A DNA stretch of 64,000 nucleotides from Janthinobacterium sp. PAMC25594. GTDB lineage: Bacteria; Pseudomonadota; Gammaproteobacteria; Burkholderiales; Burkholderiaceae_D. Shown one piece after another: positions 41,421-51,827 of the stretch. Position 1 is the stretch's first letter; every line of letters begins with the position of its first letter. The notes under the pieces were generated by a model. The model ran no database searches and was not told the DNA's origin. It saw nothing but the letters and a program-made list of their open reading frames with translations. The stretch is taken from the NCBI RefSeq assembly GCF_019443505.1, contig NZ_CP080377.1, positions 5,270,001-5,334,000 of the forward strand, in the 5' to 3' direction. Made by a program: the position numbers and the translations under genes.

Positions 41421-42641
41421 TTATTTGAGCAGCGAATTTTTTGCCAGTCGCTTCGAGATTTCCGAAATCAGCTGGCGCGCCAGGTTCAGTTTCGAGGCGC
41501 GCGGCAGCACGGTATGGCCTTCTTCATCGAACAGGATGATGGTGTTGTCGTCCTGGCCAAAGGTGTTCTGGCCGATATTGCCGACCAGGAGGGGAATGCC
41601 TTTTTTCTCGCGCTTGACCGAGCCGAATTCCACCAGGTTTTCCGATTCGGCGGCAAACCCCACGCAGTAGGGATAGCCGGCCAGGTTGGTGCGCGCCGCC
41701 ACGGTGGCGAGGATATCGGGATTTTGCACGAACTGCAGTTCGGGCACGGAGCCGTCGGCCTGCTTTTTCATCTTCTGGTCGCTGGCGTTGGCGACTCTCC
41801 AGTCGGCCACGGCGGCCACGGCGACGAAGACATGCTGGCCGTCGACGTGGGCCAGTACCGCATCGTGCATCTGCTGCGCGCTTTGCACGTCGATGCGGCG
41901 CACGCCAAACGGTGCTTCCAGGGCCGTGGGGCCGGAAATGAGCAGCACTTCGGCGCCCGCTTCGCGCGCCGCGCGCGCCACCGCATAGCCCATCTTGCCC
42001 GAGGATAGATTGGTGATGCCGCGTACGGGGTCGATGGCTTCAAACGTGGGACCGGCCGTGACCAGCACGCGCCTGCCCGCCAGGACTTTCGGCTGGAAGG
42101 CGGCGATCAGCTCCGTCAACAGCTGTTCCGGTTCCAGCATGCGGCCCAGGCCAACTTCGCCGCAGGCCTGTTCACCGGCGGCAGGGCCGAACAGCTTGAT
42201 GCCGTCGTCGCGCAGTTGCTGCACATTGCGCTGCGTGGCGGGGTTCTGCCACATTTCCACGTTCATGGCCGGCGCCACCAGCAGGGGCAGGTGGGCCGGG
42301 CGGGCCAGGCACAGGGTCGAGAGCAGGTCGTCGCACACGCCGTGCGCGAGTTTACGCAGAAAATCGGCAGAACACGGCGCGATCAGGATGGCATCCGCAT
42401 GGCGCGTCAAATCGATATGCGCCATGTTGTTATCGATGCGCGCATCCCACTGGCTCGTGTGCACGGGGTGGCCGGACAGCGCCTGCATGGTCACGGCCGT
42501 GATGAAGTGGCTGGCCGCATCCGTCATCACCACCTGCACCGAGGCGCCAGACTTGGTCAGGGCGCGGCACAGTTCCGCCGCCTTGTAGCAGGCGACACCG
42601 CCAGAGAGTCCCAGGACGATTTTTTTGCCGGACAATTCCAT
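41421..42641 (-). CDS. coaBC: Bifunctional phosphopantothenoylcysteine decarboxylase / phosphopantothenate--cysteine ligase
   Basis: A 406-residue enzyme for two steps of coenzyme A synthesis. The CoaC half (residues 1-185) has [14 protein letters not shown], the active-site His region and the [14 protein letters not shown] substrate clamp; the CoaB half has [22 protein letters not shown] and the KIKK-like KMKKQ loop. Length and domain order are standard. Confidence 0.95.
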   Translation of the reverse strand: MELSGKKIVLGLSGGVACYKAAELCRALTKSGASVQVVMTDAASHFITAVTMQALSGHPVHTSQWDARIDNNMAHIDLTRHADAILIAPCSADFLRKLAHGVCDDLLSTLCLARPAHLPLLVAPAMNVEMWQNPATQRNVQQLRDDGIKLFGPAAGEQACGEVGLGRMLEPEQLLTELIAAFQPKVLAGRRVLVTAGPTFEAIDPVRGITNLSSGKMGYAVARAAREAGAEVLLISGPTALEAPFGVRRIDVQSAQQMHDAVLAHVDGQHVFVAVAAVADWRVANASDQKMKKQADGSVPELQFVQNPDILATVAARTNLAGYPYCVGFAAESENLVEFGSVKREKKGIPLLVGNIGQNTFGQDDNTIILFDEEGHTVLPRASKLNLARQLISEISKRLAKNSLLK

Positions 42642-42658
42642 GCCGTTCTCCCGCGTGT

Positions 42659-43168
42659 TTATTTGTTTACCCGGCGCAGTTCATCGATGATGAACAGGGC
42701 CGCGCCGATGCAGATGGCGCTGTCGGCGATGTTGAAGGCGGGGAAGTGGCCCCAGCTTTTCCAGTGGAAGTCGAGGAAGTCGACCACGTGGCCGTAGATC
42801 AGGCGGTCGATGGCGTTGCCCAGCGCGCCGCCCAGGATCAGTGCCAAGGCCCAGCAGAACATGCGCTGGCCGGCGTGCTTTTTCAGCAGATAGATGATGT
42901 AGACGGCCGCCACGAGGGCGATGGCGGTGAAGAAATAGCGCTGCCAGCCGCCCTGGTCGGACAGGAAGCTGAATGCGGCGCCCTTGTTATACGCGAGCAC
43001 CAGGTTGAAATACGAGGTGATGACCATCTCCTGCGCATAACGGAAGGTTTTCAGGATCGTGATCTTGGTGATCTGGTCGAACAGGATGACGATGGCGGCA
43101 ATGCCCAGCCAGGGCACCAGCGACGAGGAGGAGGACGATTTCGATGAAAAACGGTTTTTAGTGGCCAT
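42659..43168 (-). CDS. lspA: Signal peptidase II
   Basis: A 169-residue inner-membrane aspartyl protease that cleaves prolipoproteins. Four TM helices; the catalytic Asp are in [15 protein letters not shown] and [11 protein letters not shown]. The N-terminus has a Ser-rich extension (SSKSSSSSS) before TM1. The ATG at 43168 is the one that matches family length; a longer frame upstream is spurious. It follows ileS in the classical ribF-ileS-lspA order. Confidence 0.95.
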   Translation of the reverse strand: MATKNRFSSKSSSSSSLVPWLGIAAIVILFDQITKITILKTFRYAQEMVITSYFNLVLAYNKGAAFSFLSDQGGWQRYFFTAIALVAAVYIIYLLKKHAGQRMFCWALALILGGALGNAIDRLIYGHVVDFLDFHWKSWGHFPAFNIADSAICIGAALFIIDELRRVNK

Positions 43169-43187
43169 ATTTTTCCAGGGAAGATAA

Positions 43188-43223
43188 AGCCGCCGCCACC
43201 CTTGCGGGCAGCGGCGGTGGGAA
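43188..43223 (-). terminator. Possible weak terminator or hairpin after ileS
   Basis: GCCGCCGC and GCGGCGG can pair across a 15-base loop that itself contains CCC/GGG, followed on the minus strand by TTTATC. The T run is short, and lspA follows, so read-through is likely. Confidence 0.35.
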
Positions 43224-43251
43224 GCGGCGCAGGAATCTGTCCCGCGCTGTT

Positions 43252-46152
43252 TTATGCGAAGCGGCGTTTCTCGCCCGCGCCAAACAGGTTGCTGACGCAG
43301 CGGCCGCACAGGGTAGCATGCGCGGCGTCCGTGCCCACGTCCGCACGGTAGTGCCAGCAGCGCTCGCACTTCGGCGCCGTCGACGCGGCCACGACCACTT
43401 CCTCTGCCGCTTCGTCGGCGACTTCGGCCACGGTGGCCTGCGAGGTGATGAAGACGAATTTCAAGTCGTCGCCCAGGGTCGTCAACAGCTTGTACTTCAT
43501 CGGCGCGGCCTTGATCGTCAGTTCCGCCTGCAGCGAGGAGCCGATGGCGCCCGAGGTGCGCAAGTCTTCCAGCTGTTTCGTCACGTCCGTGCGCACGGCG
43601 CGCAGGGCCGTGTATTTCTCCAGCAGGGCGGCCGCGTCCGACACTTCCGGCAGTTGCCACCAGGTTTGCGTGAAGATGGTTTCATCGCTGGCGGCATACG
43701 CTTCCGCTCCGGCGAAGACGGCCCACGCTTCTTCGGCCGTGAACGACAGGGCCGGGGCCATCAGGCGCAGCAGGCTTTGCGTAATGTGCCACAGGGCCGT
43801 CTGCGCCGAACGGCGCGCGTGCGAGCTCAGGCCCGTCGTGTACAGGCGGTCCTTCAGGATGTCCAGGTAGAAGCCGCCCAGGTCTTCCGAGCAGTACGTC
43901 TGCAGCTTCGACACGATAGGGTGGAACTCGTAGCGCGCGTAGTTGTTTTCGATCTGCTGCTGCAGCGATGCCATGTTGGCCAGCGCATAGCGGTCGATCT
44001 CGACCATCTCCGCCACCGGCACGGCGTCCGTGGCCGGATTGAAGTCCGAGGTGTTGGCCAGCAGGAAGCGCAGGGTGTTGCGGATGCGGCGGTACGATTC
44101 GGTCACGCGTTTCAGGATCTCGTCGGAGATCGACAGCTCGCCCGTGTAGTCGGTCGAGGCGATCCACAGGCGCAGGATGTCGGCGCCCAGGGTATCCGAG
44201 ATCTTTTGCGGCGCCAGGGTGTTGCCCAGCGACTTGGACATCTTCTTGCCTTCGCCATCGACCGTGAAGCCGTGCGTCAGCAGGGCTTTGTACGGTGGAC
44301 GGCCGTTCAGCATCGACGACACCAGCAGCGACGAGTGGAACCAGCCGCGATGCTGGTCCGAGCCTTCCAGGTACAGGTCGGCCGGGAATTGCAGCTGCGT
44401 CGAGTGCGAGCCATGGCCTTGCGGGCCGCCCAGCACCGTCTGGTGCGTGGCGCCGGAATCGAACCATACGTCCAAGGTATCCTTGTTCTTCGCGTAGATG
44501 GCCGCTTCGTCGCCGATCAGGTCTTTCAGGTCCAGCGACTGCCATGCCTCGATGCCGTCTTTTTCGATCAGCTTGGCCACTTGCTCCAGCAGTTCCGGCG
44601 TGCGCGGATGCAGGTCGCCCGTTTCCTTGTGCACGATGAAGGCCATCGGCACGCCCCACTGGCGCTGGCGCGACAAGGTCCAGTCAGGACGGTTGGCGAT
44701 CATGCCGTGCAGGCGCGCCTGGCCCCAGTCCGGGAAGAATTCGGTTTCGGCGATGCCTTTCAACGCGGTTTCGCGCAGGGTCGCGCCGCCGTCCTTCGGC
44801 GTCACGTCCATGCCGGCGAACCACTGCGAGGTGGCGCGGTAGATGACAGGCTTTTTATGACGCCAGCAGTGCATGTAGCTGTGGTCGAACATCTTGACTT
44901 CGAACAGGGCGCCCGCTTCTTTCAGGGCGGCGCAGATCGGCTTGGAAGCGTCCCAGATGCTCATGCCACCGAACAGCGGCAAGGTCGAAACGTAATTGCC
45001 GTCGCCCATGACGGGCTTGATGATGTCGTCGTCCTTCATGCCGTGCGCCTTGCACGAGATAAAGTCGTCCACGCCATACGCGGGCGCCGAGTGCACCACG
45101 CCCGTGCCGCTTTCGGCGGTCACGTAATCGGCCAGATACATCGGCGACAGGCGGTCGTAGAAAGCGTCCGATGCGTGCAGCGGATGGCGGAAGCTGATGC
45201 CTTCCAGCGCGGCGCCGTCGCAGGTGGCGATCGTCGTGCCATCGAGCTTGAAGCGCGCCAGGCAGGATTCGACCAGGTCTTGCGCCAGGATCAGCAGCAA
45301 AGGCTGGCCGTCGCGAGTGGTTTCGACCAGCGCGTATTTCAATTCAGGATGGACGTTCAGTGCCTGATTCGACGGGATGGTCCACGGGGTCGTCGTCCAG
45401 ATGACGACGAAGCCGTTTTCGGTCGGCAGTGTCGGCAGATTGAAAGCCTTGGCCAGCTTGTCGAATTGGGCGAACTTGAAGCCGACATCGATGGCCGGGT
45501 CGCGTTTGTTTTCGTATTCGATTTCAGCTTCCGCCAGCGCCGACTGGCAATCAAAACACCAGTTGACCGGTTTCAGGCCACGGTAGACATAGCCTTTTTC
45601 CAGCAGCTTGCCCAGCGCGCGCAATTCGTCGGCTTCATTGCCGTGCGCCATGGTCAGGTACGGGTTGTCCCACTCGCCCAGCACGCCCAGGCGGATGAAA
45701 TCCTTCTTCTGGCGCTCGACCTGCACGTTGGCATAGGCGCGGGCCTTTTCCAGCACCTCGGCCGTCGGCAGGTTCTTGCCGTGCAGTTTTTCGATCTGGA
45801 TCTCGATCGGCATGCCGTGGCAATCCCAGCCCGGTACATACGGCGCGTCGAAGCCGGCCAGCGAGCGCGACTTGACGACCATGTCCTTCAGGATCTTGTT
45901 GACGGCGTGGCCCAGGTGGATGTCGCCATTCGCGTACGGCGGACCGTCATGCAGGATGAATTTAGGACGGCCGGCGGCAGCCTTGCGCACGCGCTCGTAA
46001 ATCTTCTTGTCTTGCCATTGCTGTACCCATTGCGGCTCGCGCTTGGCCATGTCGCCGCGCATCGGGAACGGGGTTTCCGTCATGTTGACCGGGTATTTGC
46101 TTTCTGGCTTCTTGTTCTGTTTGGGCGTGGCTGGCTTGTTTTGATCGGACAT
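43252..46152 (-). CDS. ileS: Isoleucyl-tRNA synthetase
   Basis: A 966-residue class I synthetase of the bacterial (type 1) kind. HIGH motif as HLGH in [23 protein letters not shown] in [10 protein letters not shown], editing domain ([26 protein letters not shown]) and the C-terminal zinc motif [12 protein letters not shown]...LCGRCVSNL. The start at 46152 has an AGAAGA site; the longer frame to 46263 overlaps ribF's end and is not family-like. Confidence 0.96.
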   Translation of the reverse strand: MSDQNKPATPKQNKKPESKYPVNMTETPFPMRGDMAKREPQWVQQWQDKKIYERVRKAAAGRPKFILHDGPPYANGDIHLGHAVNKILKDMVVKSRSLAGFDAPYVPGWDCHGMPIEIQIEKLHGKNLPTAEVLEKARAYANVQVERQKKDFIRLGVLGEWDNPYLTMAHGNEADELRALGKLLEKGYVYRGLKPVNWCFDCQSALAEAEIEYENKRDPAIDVGFKFAQFDKLAKAFNLPTLPTENGFVVIWTTTPWTIPSNQALNVHPELKYALVETTRDGQPLLLILAQDLVESCLARFKLDGTTIATCDGAALEGISFRHPLHASDAFYDRLSPMYLADYVTAESGTGVVHSAPAYGVDDFISCKAHGMKDDDIIKPVMGDGNYVSTLPLFGGMSIWDASKPICAALKEAGALFEVKMFDHSYMHCWRHKKPVIYRATSQWFAGMDVTPKDGGATLRETALKGIAETEFFPDWGQARLHGMIANRPDWTLSRQRQWGVPMAFIVHKETGDLHPRTPELLEQVAKLIEKDGIEAWQSLDLKDLIGDEAAIYAKNKDTLDVWFDSGATHQTVLGGPQGHGSHSTQLQFPADLYLEGSDQHRGWFHSSLLVSSMLNGRPPYKALLTHGFTVDGEGKKMSKSLGNTLAPQKISDTLGADILRLWIASTDYTGELSISDEILKRVTESYRRIRNTLRFLLANTSDFNPATDAVPVAEMVEIDRYALANMASLQQQIENNYARYEFHPIVSKLQTYCSEDLGGFYLDILKDRLYTTGLSSHARRSAQTALWHITQSLLRLMAPALSFTAEEAWAVFAGAEAYAASDETIFTQTWWQLPEVSDAAALLEKYTALRAVRTDVTKQLEDLRTSGAIGSSLQAELTIKAAPMKYKLLTTLGDDLKFVFITSQATVAEVADEAAEEVVVAASTAPKCERCWHYRADVGTDAAHATLCGRCVSNLFGAGEKRRFA

Positions 46153-46219
46153 AATCTTCTTTAATGATATTGAATGGTTTGCGGCGGCAAGTGCCGCCAG
46201 GCAGCGGAGTTGGCCGGCG

Positions 46220-47191
46220 TCAAATTCGGTCGGTGGCGGTAATGGCACCGCTGCGCTGCTCAAAATAGGCGCGCGCCTGGTTCGAGTCGCGCTCGATGGC
46301 GGCCGTCAGGGTAGGCAAGTCGTCATACTTTTCTTCGTCGCGCAGCTTTTGCAAAAACTCCACGCGTACCAGCTTGCCGTAACAGGATTGATTGAAATTA
46401 AACAGATGCACTTCCAGCAAGACGCGGCCGCTGTCGTCAACGGTGGGGCGCACGCCCAGGCTGGCCACGGCCGGCAGCGGCGTTGAGGCCAGACCGTGCA
46501 CTTGCACGATGAAGACGCCGGACAGGGCGGGACGGTGCGCCACGCGCAGGTTCAGGGTGGGGAAACCCAGGGTGCGGCCCAGCTTCTGGCCGTGGATCAC
46601 ATGGCCGGAAATGGCGTACGGGTGGCCCAGCAACTGCGTGGCCAGCGGGAAGTCGCCGGCGGCCAGCGCCAGGCGCACGGCCGACGACGAGATGCGCGTG
46701 CTGCCATTCATGACGGTCGGCAATGTTTCCACATGGAAGCCGTATTCGTGGCCCGCTTCCTGCAGCATGGCGACGTCGCCGGCGCGCCGGGCGCCGTAGC
46801 AGAAATCGTCGCCGACCATCAGCCATTTCACGTGCAAGCCGTCAACGAGGACTTTTTGCGTGAATTCCTGCGGCGTCAAGGCGGCGAATTGCGCGCTGAA
46901 GTGCTCGACGACGACTCTGTCGATGCCGGCGTCGTCCAGCGATTGCAGCTTGTCGCGCAGGTTGGCGATGCGCTGCGGCGCCTTCGACAGGTCGCCCGCG
47001 CGCTGCGCGAAGAATTCGCGCGGGTGCGGTTCGAACGTCATCACGGCCGCTTCAATGCCGAGTTCGGTCGCCGCGCCGCGCACGCGCGCCAGCAACGCCT
47101 GATGGCCGATGTGGACACCGTCAAAATTGCCGATGGTCAGAGCGCAAGGCGCTCGTGCCTGGGCATTGGGAAGTCCGCGGAATACCTTCAT
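46220..47191 (-). CDS. ribF: Bifunctional riboflavin kinase / FAD synthetase
   Basis: A 323-residue enzyme that makes FMN and FAD. The FAD synthetase domain shows [18 protein letters not shown] and [11 protein letters not shown]; the kinase domain shows [20 protein letters not shown] and [14 protein letters not shown] LLEVHLFNF. It is first in the ribF-ileS-lspA group. Confidence 0.96.
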   Translation of the reverse strand: MKVFRGLPNAQARAPCALTIGNFDGVHIGHQALLARVRGAATELGIEAAVMTFEPHPREFFAQRAGDLSKAPQRIANLRDKLQSLDDAGIDRVVVEHFSAQFAALTPQEFTQKVLVDGLHVKWLMVGDDFCYGARRAGDVAMLQEAGHEYGFHVETLPTVMNGSTRISSSAVRLALAAGDFPLATQLLGHPYAISGHVIHGQKLGRTLGFPTLNLRVAHRPALSGVFIVQVHGLASTPLPAVASLGVRPTVDDSGRVLLEVHLFNFNQSCYGKLVRVEFLQKLRDEEKYDDLPTLTAAIERDSNQARAYFEQRSGAITATDRI

Positions 47192-47295
47192 AGGAATCTG
47201 ATGAAAAACTGTGCCAAAAGGGGGATTATACGGACTGTTTCAGGGATGCACACCCGGCAGGGCTGGCGCAGGGCGAATTTCACTGCTGAAATAAC

Positions 47296-47332
47296 AAAAA
47301 GCGTTGCCGGCGGGTGTGCTGGCAACGCTTTT
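47296..47332 (-). terminator. Terminator of the TonB/ExbD accessory operon
   Basis: AAAAGCGTTGCC pairs with GGCAACGCTTTT (12 bp, loop of 12) and gives T5 on the minus strand, 40 bases after the stop of the repeat-protein gene. Confidence 0.88.
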
Positions 47333-47371
47333 GGGGACGCGCCAAATACTCAGCGCAATCTCAACGTGAAC

Positions 47372-48583
47372 TTATTTATTCATCAAAGTCCAGTAACGGG
47401 CCAGGTCAGCCGCGCCATCCGTACCCTTGACGGCCTTGAACGCCGTCGTGGCATTGGCCTTCTTGCCTGCGTGCATGTAGGCGATGCCCAGATGCAGCTT
47501 GGCTTCTTCCGCGTACTTGGCGGTGCCCAGTTTCACGGCGTCGTTCATCAAGCCCAGGCCCTTGTCGGCCTGGCCATCGTAGACCAGGGCGAAGCCCAGC
47601 TTGCTCAAGCTGTCGGCGTCCTTGTTCTTGACGTATTCCGCTTCCGACTTGGCGGCGCTGGCTTTCAGCTCGGCCTGGGTTTTCAGGGCCAGGTCTTTCA
47701 GGCGCTGGTGACGCGGTGCGTCGGCGCCGGTGCCCAGCACGCCTTTTTTGTAGCCTTGCTCGATGATGCTCAAAGCTTCGCCTGGATTGCCTGCTTGCAG
47801 GGCCAGCTGGCTGATTTCCATGTATTCGGACGGCTTGGTGAACAGGCCGTTGGCCAGGCGCAGGCGCTGGACGTCCAGGCTCAGGCGTTGCGAGAAGCCA
47901 GGTTTGCCCGAAACGCGGTTCAGCAGGTCGGCCCAGTAGCTGGTTTTCGGATAGCTCGATGCCAGTTTTTCCAGGGTGGCCACATAGCCGGCCTTGTCGT
48001 TTTGCTTCAACTGGATGTTGGCCAGCATTTGCAGGCTCGCTTCCGAGTTGCCGCCGCGCGATTGCAGTTCTTTCGCCGCTTCGGCGTAGTTGCCGCTGAC
48101 GTAGTAGGTCTGGATCAGCAGTTCGCGCATCTGTGGATCTTCGCGGTCTTTCAGCGAGCGTTTGATCCAGGTGATGGTGTTCGGCCAGTCCTTGGCGCGG
48201 TAGTACATGCCTGCCAGCGCTTGCGTGAATTTGGGGGCTTCGGCGGCGCTCAGGCGGCCGGAATTGATGACGGCTTCGAAAGCCTTGATGGCGGTGCCGT
48301 TATCGCCGGAGGCAGCGGCGGCCGAGGCGCGCACGCGCTCGATCTGGTAGCTTTCAAAGGCGGTCTTGCCGCCGACGCTGTCAGCTTCGCGCAGCTTGGC
48401 CAGCGCTTCCTTGTTTTTGCCGCTGCTAGCGAGTTTTTGCGCTTCTTGCAGTGGCTTGCCCACTTCGGCACGCACGGTGTCCGCGGCGTATGCCAGCGAG
48501 CCCAGGCCGATTACGGGAGTTGCTGCGGTAAAACCGATAGCGGCCATGACGAGGCCGAGATGAGCGAGACGAAACTTGGACAT
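47372..48583 (-). CDS. Exported TPR-like helical repeat protein
   Basis: A 403-residue protein with an N-terminal signal or anchor (HLGLVMAAIGFTAATPVIGLGSLAYA) followed by helical repeats of about 34 residues (KPLQEAQKLASSGKNKEALAKLREAD; ALAGMYYRAKDWPNTITWIKRSL; ALQAGNPGEALSIIEQGYKKG; LGIAYMHAGKKANATTAFKAV). It follows the two exbD genes on the same strand, separated by a hairpin terminator. In beta-proteobacteria such periplasmic proteins often accompany exb clusters; the role in TonB energy transfer is unproved. Confidence 0.8.
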   Translation of the reverse strand: MSKFRLAHLGLVMAAIGFTAATPVIGLGSLAYAADTVRAEVGKPLQEAQKLASSGKNKEALAKLREADSVGGKTAFESYQIERVRASAAAASGDNGTAIKAFEAVINSGRLSAAEAPKFTQALAGMYYRAKDWPNTITWIKRSLKDREDPQMRELLIQTYYVSGNYAEAAKELQSRGGNSEASLQMLANIQLKQNDKAGYVATLEKLASSYPKTSYWADLLNRVSGKPGFSQRLSLDVQRLRLANGLFTKPSEYMEISQLALQAGNPGEALSIIEQGYKKGVLGTGADAPRHQRLKDLALKTQAELKASAAKSEAEYVKNKDADSLSKLGFALVYDGQADKGLGLMNDAVKLGTAKYAEEAKLHLGIAYMHAGKKANATTAFKAVKGTDGAADLARYWTLMNK

Positions 48584-48599
48584 AAGAAAGTCTTTCAGT

Positions 48600-48633
48600 A
48601 AAAAGCGAATAGGCAGGAAGTCCTGCCTATTCG
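48600..48633 (-). terminator. Terminator between second exbD and repeat-protein gene
   Basis: A 13-bp stem (CGAATAGGCAGGA/TCCTGCCTATTCG, two-base loop) followed by T5 on the minus strand. It would end the tonB-exbBDD transcript or attenuate it before the repeat-protein gene. Confidence 0.85.
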
Positions 48634-48661
48634 GATGTAAAGAGAACCTGATTGCTGCAGC

Positions 48662-49093
48662 TTACTGGAATTGCTCGTTGCCGACCAGACCGATTTTGGT
48701 CACGCCCAGACGCTGCGCCGACGCCATCACACCGGCGACGACTTTGTATTCCACCAGCTTGTTCGGACGCAGATGCACTTCCGGCTGGTCTGCTTGCGCA
48801 GCAACGTTGCTCAGCTTGGCTTCCAGCGAAGCGCGGTCAGGAACGACCTGATTGTCCCACAAGATCGTACCGTCGAAATCGACATCGATCGTGACGACCA
48901 CTGGTTCGGTTGTCGGTGGCGGCGGGGTGCCGACCGGCATGTTCAAGTTCACCGAGTGGTTTTGCTTAGGAATCGTGATGATCAACATGATAATCAGCAC
49001 CAGCATCACGTCGATGAGGGGCGTCATGTTCAGTTCCATCATTGGTTCCGGATCCGCGCCTGCTGCGCTTCCCGAACCGACATTCATACTCAT
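48662..49093 (-). CDS. exbD: ExbD-type biopolymer transport protein, second copy
   Basis: A 143-residue inner-membrane protein. One TM helix with the functional Asp (MTPLIDVMLVLIIMLIITIP), then a periplasmic domain (VDFDGTILWDNQVVPDRASLEAKL). It pairs with ExbB to convert proton flow into TonB motion. Its sequence is clearly different from the preceding ExbD, suggesting specialised roles as in Xanthomonas, where only one of two ExbD proteins is needed for iron uptake. Confidence 0.92.
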   Translation of the reverse strand: MSMNVGSGSAAGADPEPMMELNMTPLIDVMLVLIIMLIITIPKQNHSVNLNMPVGTPPPPTTEPVVVTIDVDFDGTILWDNQVVPDRASLEAKLSNVAAQADQPEVHLRPNKLVEYKVVAGVMASAQRLGVTKIGLVGNEQFQ

Positions 49094-49197
49094 AGTGTTT
49101 CCTTTAAGAAGTCCAACGAAGCACCGGGCGAAACTGCCGCCCGGTCAGCTTCCGGCAGTGGCATCCCTTGTTGCCGGGACGCCGCTGCCAGCCGCTA

Positions 49198-49626
49198 TCA
49201 GCCCTTGTCAGGTGGTTCGGTGATGAAGCCGACCTTCTGGATCCCGGCACGTTGGGTCGTGTAAATAACCCGGCCGATCGATTCGTAGCGTGTTTCTTGG
49301 TCGCCACGAACGTGTACTTCCGGCTGCGGTACTTTCACTGCTTCAACTTTAAGATAATCGAACAGTTCGTTCGTGTCTTTCAGTCTGGTCTGGCCCAGGT
49401 AAATATCGCCATCCTTGTTAACAACGATGTTAACGTTCTCTGGCTTGGTTTGCAGGGCTTGATTGGCCTCAATCGGCAGATCGATTTTCTGCAGCTTGAG
49501 GACAACTGGACTCGTAATCAAGAAAATGATCAGCAAAACCAACATGATGTCGACGAGCGGCGTCGTGTTGATTTCTGACATTACTTGATCTTCATCTCCG
49601 CTGTCGGAGCCGACGGACATCGACAT
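49198..49626 (-). CDS. exbD: ExbD-type biopolymer transport protein, first copy
   Basis: A 142-residue protein with the TM helix INTTPLVDIMLVLLIIFLITSPVV (Asp present) and a periplasmic domain (VNIVVNKDGDIYLGQTRLKDTNELFDYL). It starts five bases after exbB and lies about 100 bases before the second exbD. Confidence 0.93.
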   Translation of the reverse strand: MSMSVGSDSGDEDQVMSEINTTPLVDIMLVLLIIFLITSPVVLKLQKIDLPIEANQALQTKPENVNIVVNKDGDIYLGQTRLKDTNELFDYLKVEAVKVPQPEVHVRGDQETRYESIGRVIYTTQRAGIQKVGFITEPPDKG

Positions 49627-49631
49627 GATTC

Positions 49632-50546
49632 TTATCCGATCTTTTTAGCGCCGGCAGCACGGCCAGCTTCGCTGGTCGACATGGCGCCGGAGATCAGTAC
49701 CGAGTGAACGTCGGCGCTGAACGAGCGGATGTCTTCCATTGCGGATTTGTTACGACGTACCAGCCAGTTGTAACCCAGAACGGCAGGAACGGCGACCAGC
49801 AGACCGAAAGCGGTCATGATCAGTGCTTCACCAACTGGACCTGCCACTTTATCGATCGATGCGTTACCGGTCATGCCGATAGCGGTCAGCGCGCCGTAAA
49901 TACCCCAGACGGTACCGAACAGACCGATAAACGGTGCGGTCGAACCAACGGTTGCCAGGAACGACAGGCCATCTTGCAGACGCGATTGGACTTTGTCCGA
50001 AGCGCGCTGGATCGACATCGTTACCCAGGTCGACAGATCGATTTGTTCCAGCAGGGCGCCGTCATGGTGCGCGGTTGCCTTGGTGCCCGATTCAGCGATG
50101 AAGCGGAATGGCGAGCCTTCGCTCAAGGTTGCCGAACCAGCAGCGATCGAAGGAGCTTTCCAGAATTTGGAAGCGGCTTCTTTGGCTTGCTTGAAGATCT
50201 TCATTTGATCCAGCAGCTTGGTGATGATGATGTACCAGCTGCCGATCGACATGATGGACAGGATGATCAGGGTAGCGCGTGGCACGAAGCCGCCGTCCCA
50301 GACTGCGGACAGGCCGAACGGGTTGTGCACTTCTTCGGTTTTGGCTGGAGCTGCTGCGTCTGCTGCTGGAGCGGCTGCATCGGCGGCAACTGGTGCCGGT
50401 GCTGGTGCAGCGTCTGCCGCAGGAGCCGAAGCGGCAGCCGATGCTGGCGCGTCAGCGAATGCCGGAGCTGCTACCAGAGCGGTAGTAGCGGTGACGGACA
50501 ACAGAACCGCGGCAAAAAATGCGGACAAACGGGTATTCTTAAACAT
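49632..50546 (-). CDS. exbB: ExbB/TolQ-type proton channel subunit with extended N-terminus
   Basis: A 304-residue protein. A cleavable-looking signal peptide is followed by an Ala/Pro/Asp-rich stretch (about residues 32-70), then three TM helices: ATLIILSIMSIGSWYIIITKLL, FLATVGSTAPFIGLFGTVWGIYGAL and AFGLLVAVPAVLGYNWLV, typical of MotA/TolQ/ExbB. It forms the proton channel with ExbD. GGAGG precedes the ATG. Confidence 0.93.
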   Translation of the reverse strand: MFKNTRLSAFFAAVLLSVTATTALVAAPAFADAPASAAASAPAADAAPAPAPVAADAAAPAADAAAPAKTEEVHNPFGLSAVWDGGFVPRATLIILSIMSIGSWYIIITKLLDQMKIFKQAKEAASKFWKAPSIAAGSATLSEGSPFRFIAESGTKATAHHDGALLEQIDLSTWVTMSIQRASDKVQSRLQDGLSFLATVGSTAPFIGLFGTVWGIYGALTAIGMTGNASIDKVAGPVGEALIMTAFGLLVAVPAVLGYNWLVRRNKSAMEDIRSFSADVHSVLISGAMSTSEAGRAAGAKKIG

Positions 50547-50632
50547 GCTTCCTCCAAAATTAAAAATAACAGATCGCTGAACGTAATGACAACGAAATCA
50601 TGGTGTGAGACAGGGGATAACTGTCTCGGGTT

Positions 50633-51289
50633 TTAATCCAGCGACCAAACGTATTGCATTTGCTGCCAGCCTTGTTCCGGCTTGCCGTCAACTGTTGCCG
50701 GCTTAAATGTACAGCGGCTGATACCTTGCACCGCAGCTTTGTCCAGGTCTCTGAAGCCGCTGGACTTCACGATCTTCGAATCAGCGACCTTGCCGTCCAC
50801 ACCGATCAGGAACGACAGTGTCACCACACCGGTTTCCTCGTTGCGCTGCGACGACTTTGGATAAGCCGGTTTTTCGCAGACACTGAAGTCAACCACGGCC
50901 GGTGTACGCACCGATTTGGCTGGTCCAGGAGTTGGCGCAGGCTGTGCAGGCGGCGCTGGCGGTGCCAATACATTCGTGGCTGGCTTCACGGCAGTCGTAT
51001 TTGCAATCACGTTCTGCTGTGGTGGCGGCTGCTGCACGTTCACCTCGACTGGCGGAATGAATGGCGGCGGTGGCGCTTTCATTTCTGGCGGCGGTGGTGG
51101 CGGTGGAAGATCCTTCGGTGGAGGCGGTTTGACTTCCTCGATAATCTTGGTTTCAACCGGTTCCATCATTTTGGTGACCAACCGCTTGCCCAAGCCCGTC
51201 GCGATCCCGTAAGCCGCGAGAACGTGCAGCAGGACAACGACGGTTATGCCTGTGTAGTTCTTGGGACTTTTCTCGTTCGAAAAATTCAT
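50633..51289 (-). CDS. tonB: TonB energy-transducing protein
   Basis: A 218-residue protein. One N-terminal TM helix with the conserved His (VVVLLHVLAAYGIATG), a Pro-rich spacer (residues 54-135, runs of PPPPP with Lys and Glu) and the C-terminal TonB domain (YPKSSQRNEETGVVTLSFLIGVDGKV; AVQGISRCTFKPA). It spans the periplasm to energise receptors such as the one at 1.4-3.8 kb. ATG at 51289 gives a normal N-terminus. First gene of tonB-exbB-exbD-exbD. Confidence 0.95.
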   Translation of the reverse strand: MNFSNEKSPKNYTGITVVVLLHVLAAYGIATGLGKRLVTKMMEPVETKIIEEVKPPPPKDLPPPPPPPEMKAPPPPFIPPVEVNVQQPPPQQNVIANTTAVKPATNVLAPPAPPAQPAPTPGPAKSVRTPAVVDFSVCEKPAYPKSSQRNEETGVVTLSFLIGVDGKVADSKIVKSSGFRDLDKAAVQGISRCTFKPATVDGKPEQGWQQMQYVWSLD

Positions 51290-51378
51290 GCCTGCTTTCT
51301 CCAAATACCATCTCTTGTCTTGCAACTGAACCCCAAAATGACGACACAAAGCTCCAGCCGTATCCGGGACGTCGCCGA

Positions 51379-51384
51379 ATTATA
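51379..51384 (-). promoter_or_regulatory. -10 box of the tonB operon
   Basis: A perfect TATAAT on the minus strand, 90 bases before the tonB start, inside an AT-rich stretch. No strong -35 is visible and I could not recognise a convincing Fur box. Confidence 0.45.
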
Positions 51385-51389
51385 CATAC

Positions 51390-51827
51390 GAATTCTTTAT
51401 TTTACACAGATTTTTAACGCCTAAAACCGGTTAAATTTTTGGCGCTTTTGCGCCCTGAAAACGTACTTGCTTATGTCATCTTTGCACGCTTTCGGACATA
51501 AAAAAAGGCGGTCTTATCGGTTTTTGACAGCCGTTTTGGGCGACCATTGCTAAGTTCTCCGATGTGCCCATATGGCGGAATTATATTTCGTGATAATCAA
51601 TATGGAAACCGCTAAATTTGGAGAAAAACATTTCCCATGGGAAATGTTTTGCCTCTGAACCAGACCACTTCGCCATACGCGCGCACCAATCAGGTGCGAA
51701 AGAAACTTCACCCAGGTCAAAAAAGACGCTTCCGGCGGCCGTTTCGACGTCGCCAGGCCATACGGAATTCCTATGGCGGCATAGGATCCGCTTATATTCT
51801 TGCCAAAATAATTGTCAAGAAATCTAC
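51390..51827. other. Intergenic region between tonB and spoVR genes
   Basis: About 440 bases with no credible gene. It holds a GGCGC-TTTT-GCGCC hairpin near 51440, a 26-bp perfect palindrome at 51625-51650 and a CGCACC-AATCA-GGTGCG inverted repeat near 51681-51697. The end of the spoVR transcript falls here. Confidence 0.6.
51625..51650. repeat. 26-bp perfect palindrome
   Basis: The half-site is AAAACATTTCCCA, mirrored without any mismatch around CATG at 51636-51639. It lies about 250 bases upstream of the tonB -10 box and 180 bases beyond the spoVR stop. Such length is far above chance and suggests a dimer-binding operator. Confidence 0.75.

Noticed and set aside
43318..46164. 948-codon antisense frame over ileS
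   Set aside because: Shadow of ileS with low-complexity Arg/Gln/Val product.
51300..51420. Fur box at the tonB promoter
   Set aside because: The AT-rich stretch has no acceptable match to the GATAATGATAATCATTATC pattern.
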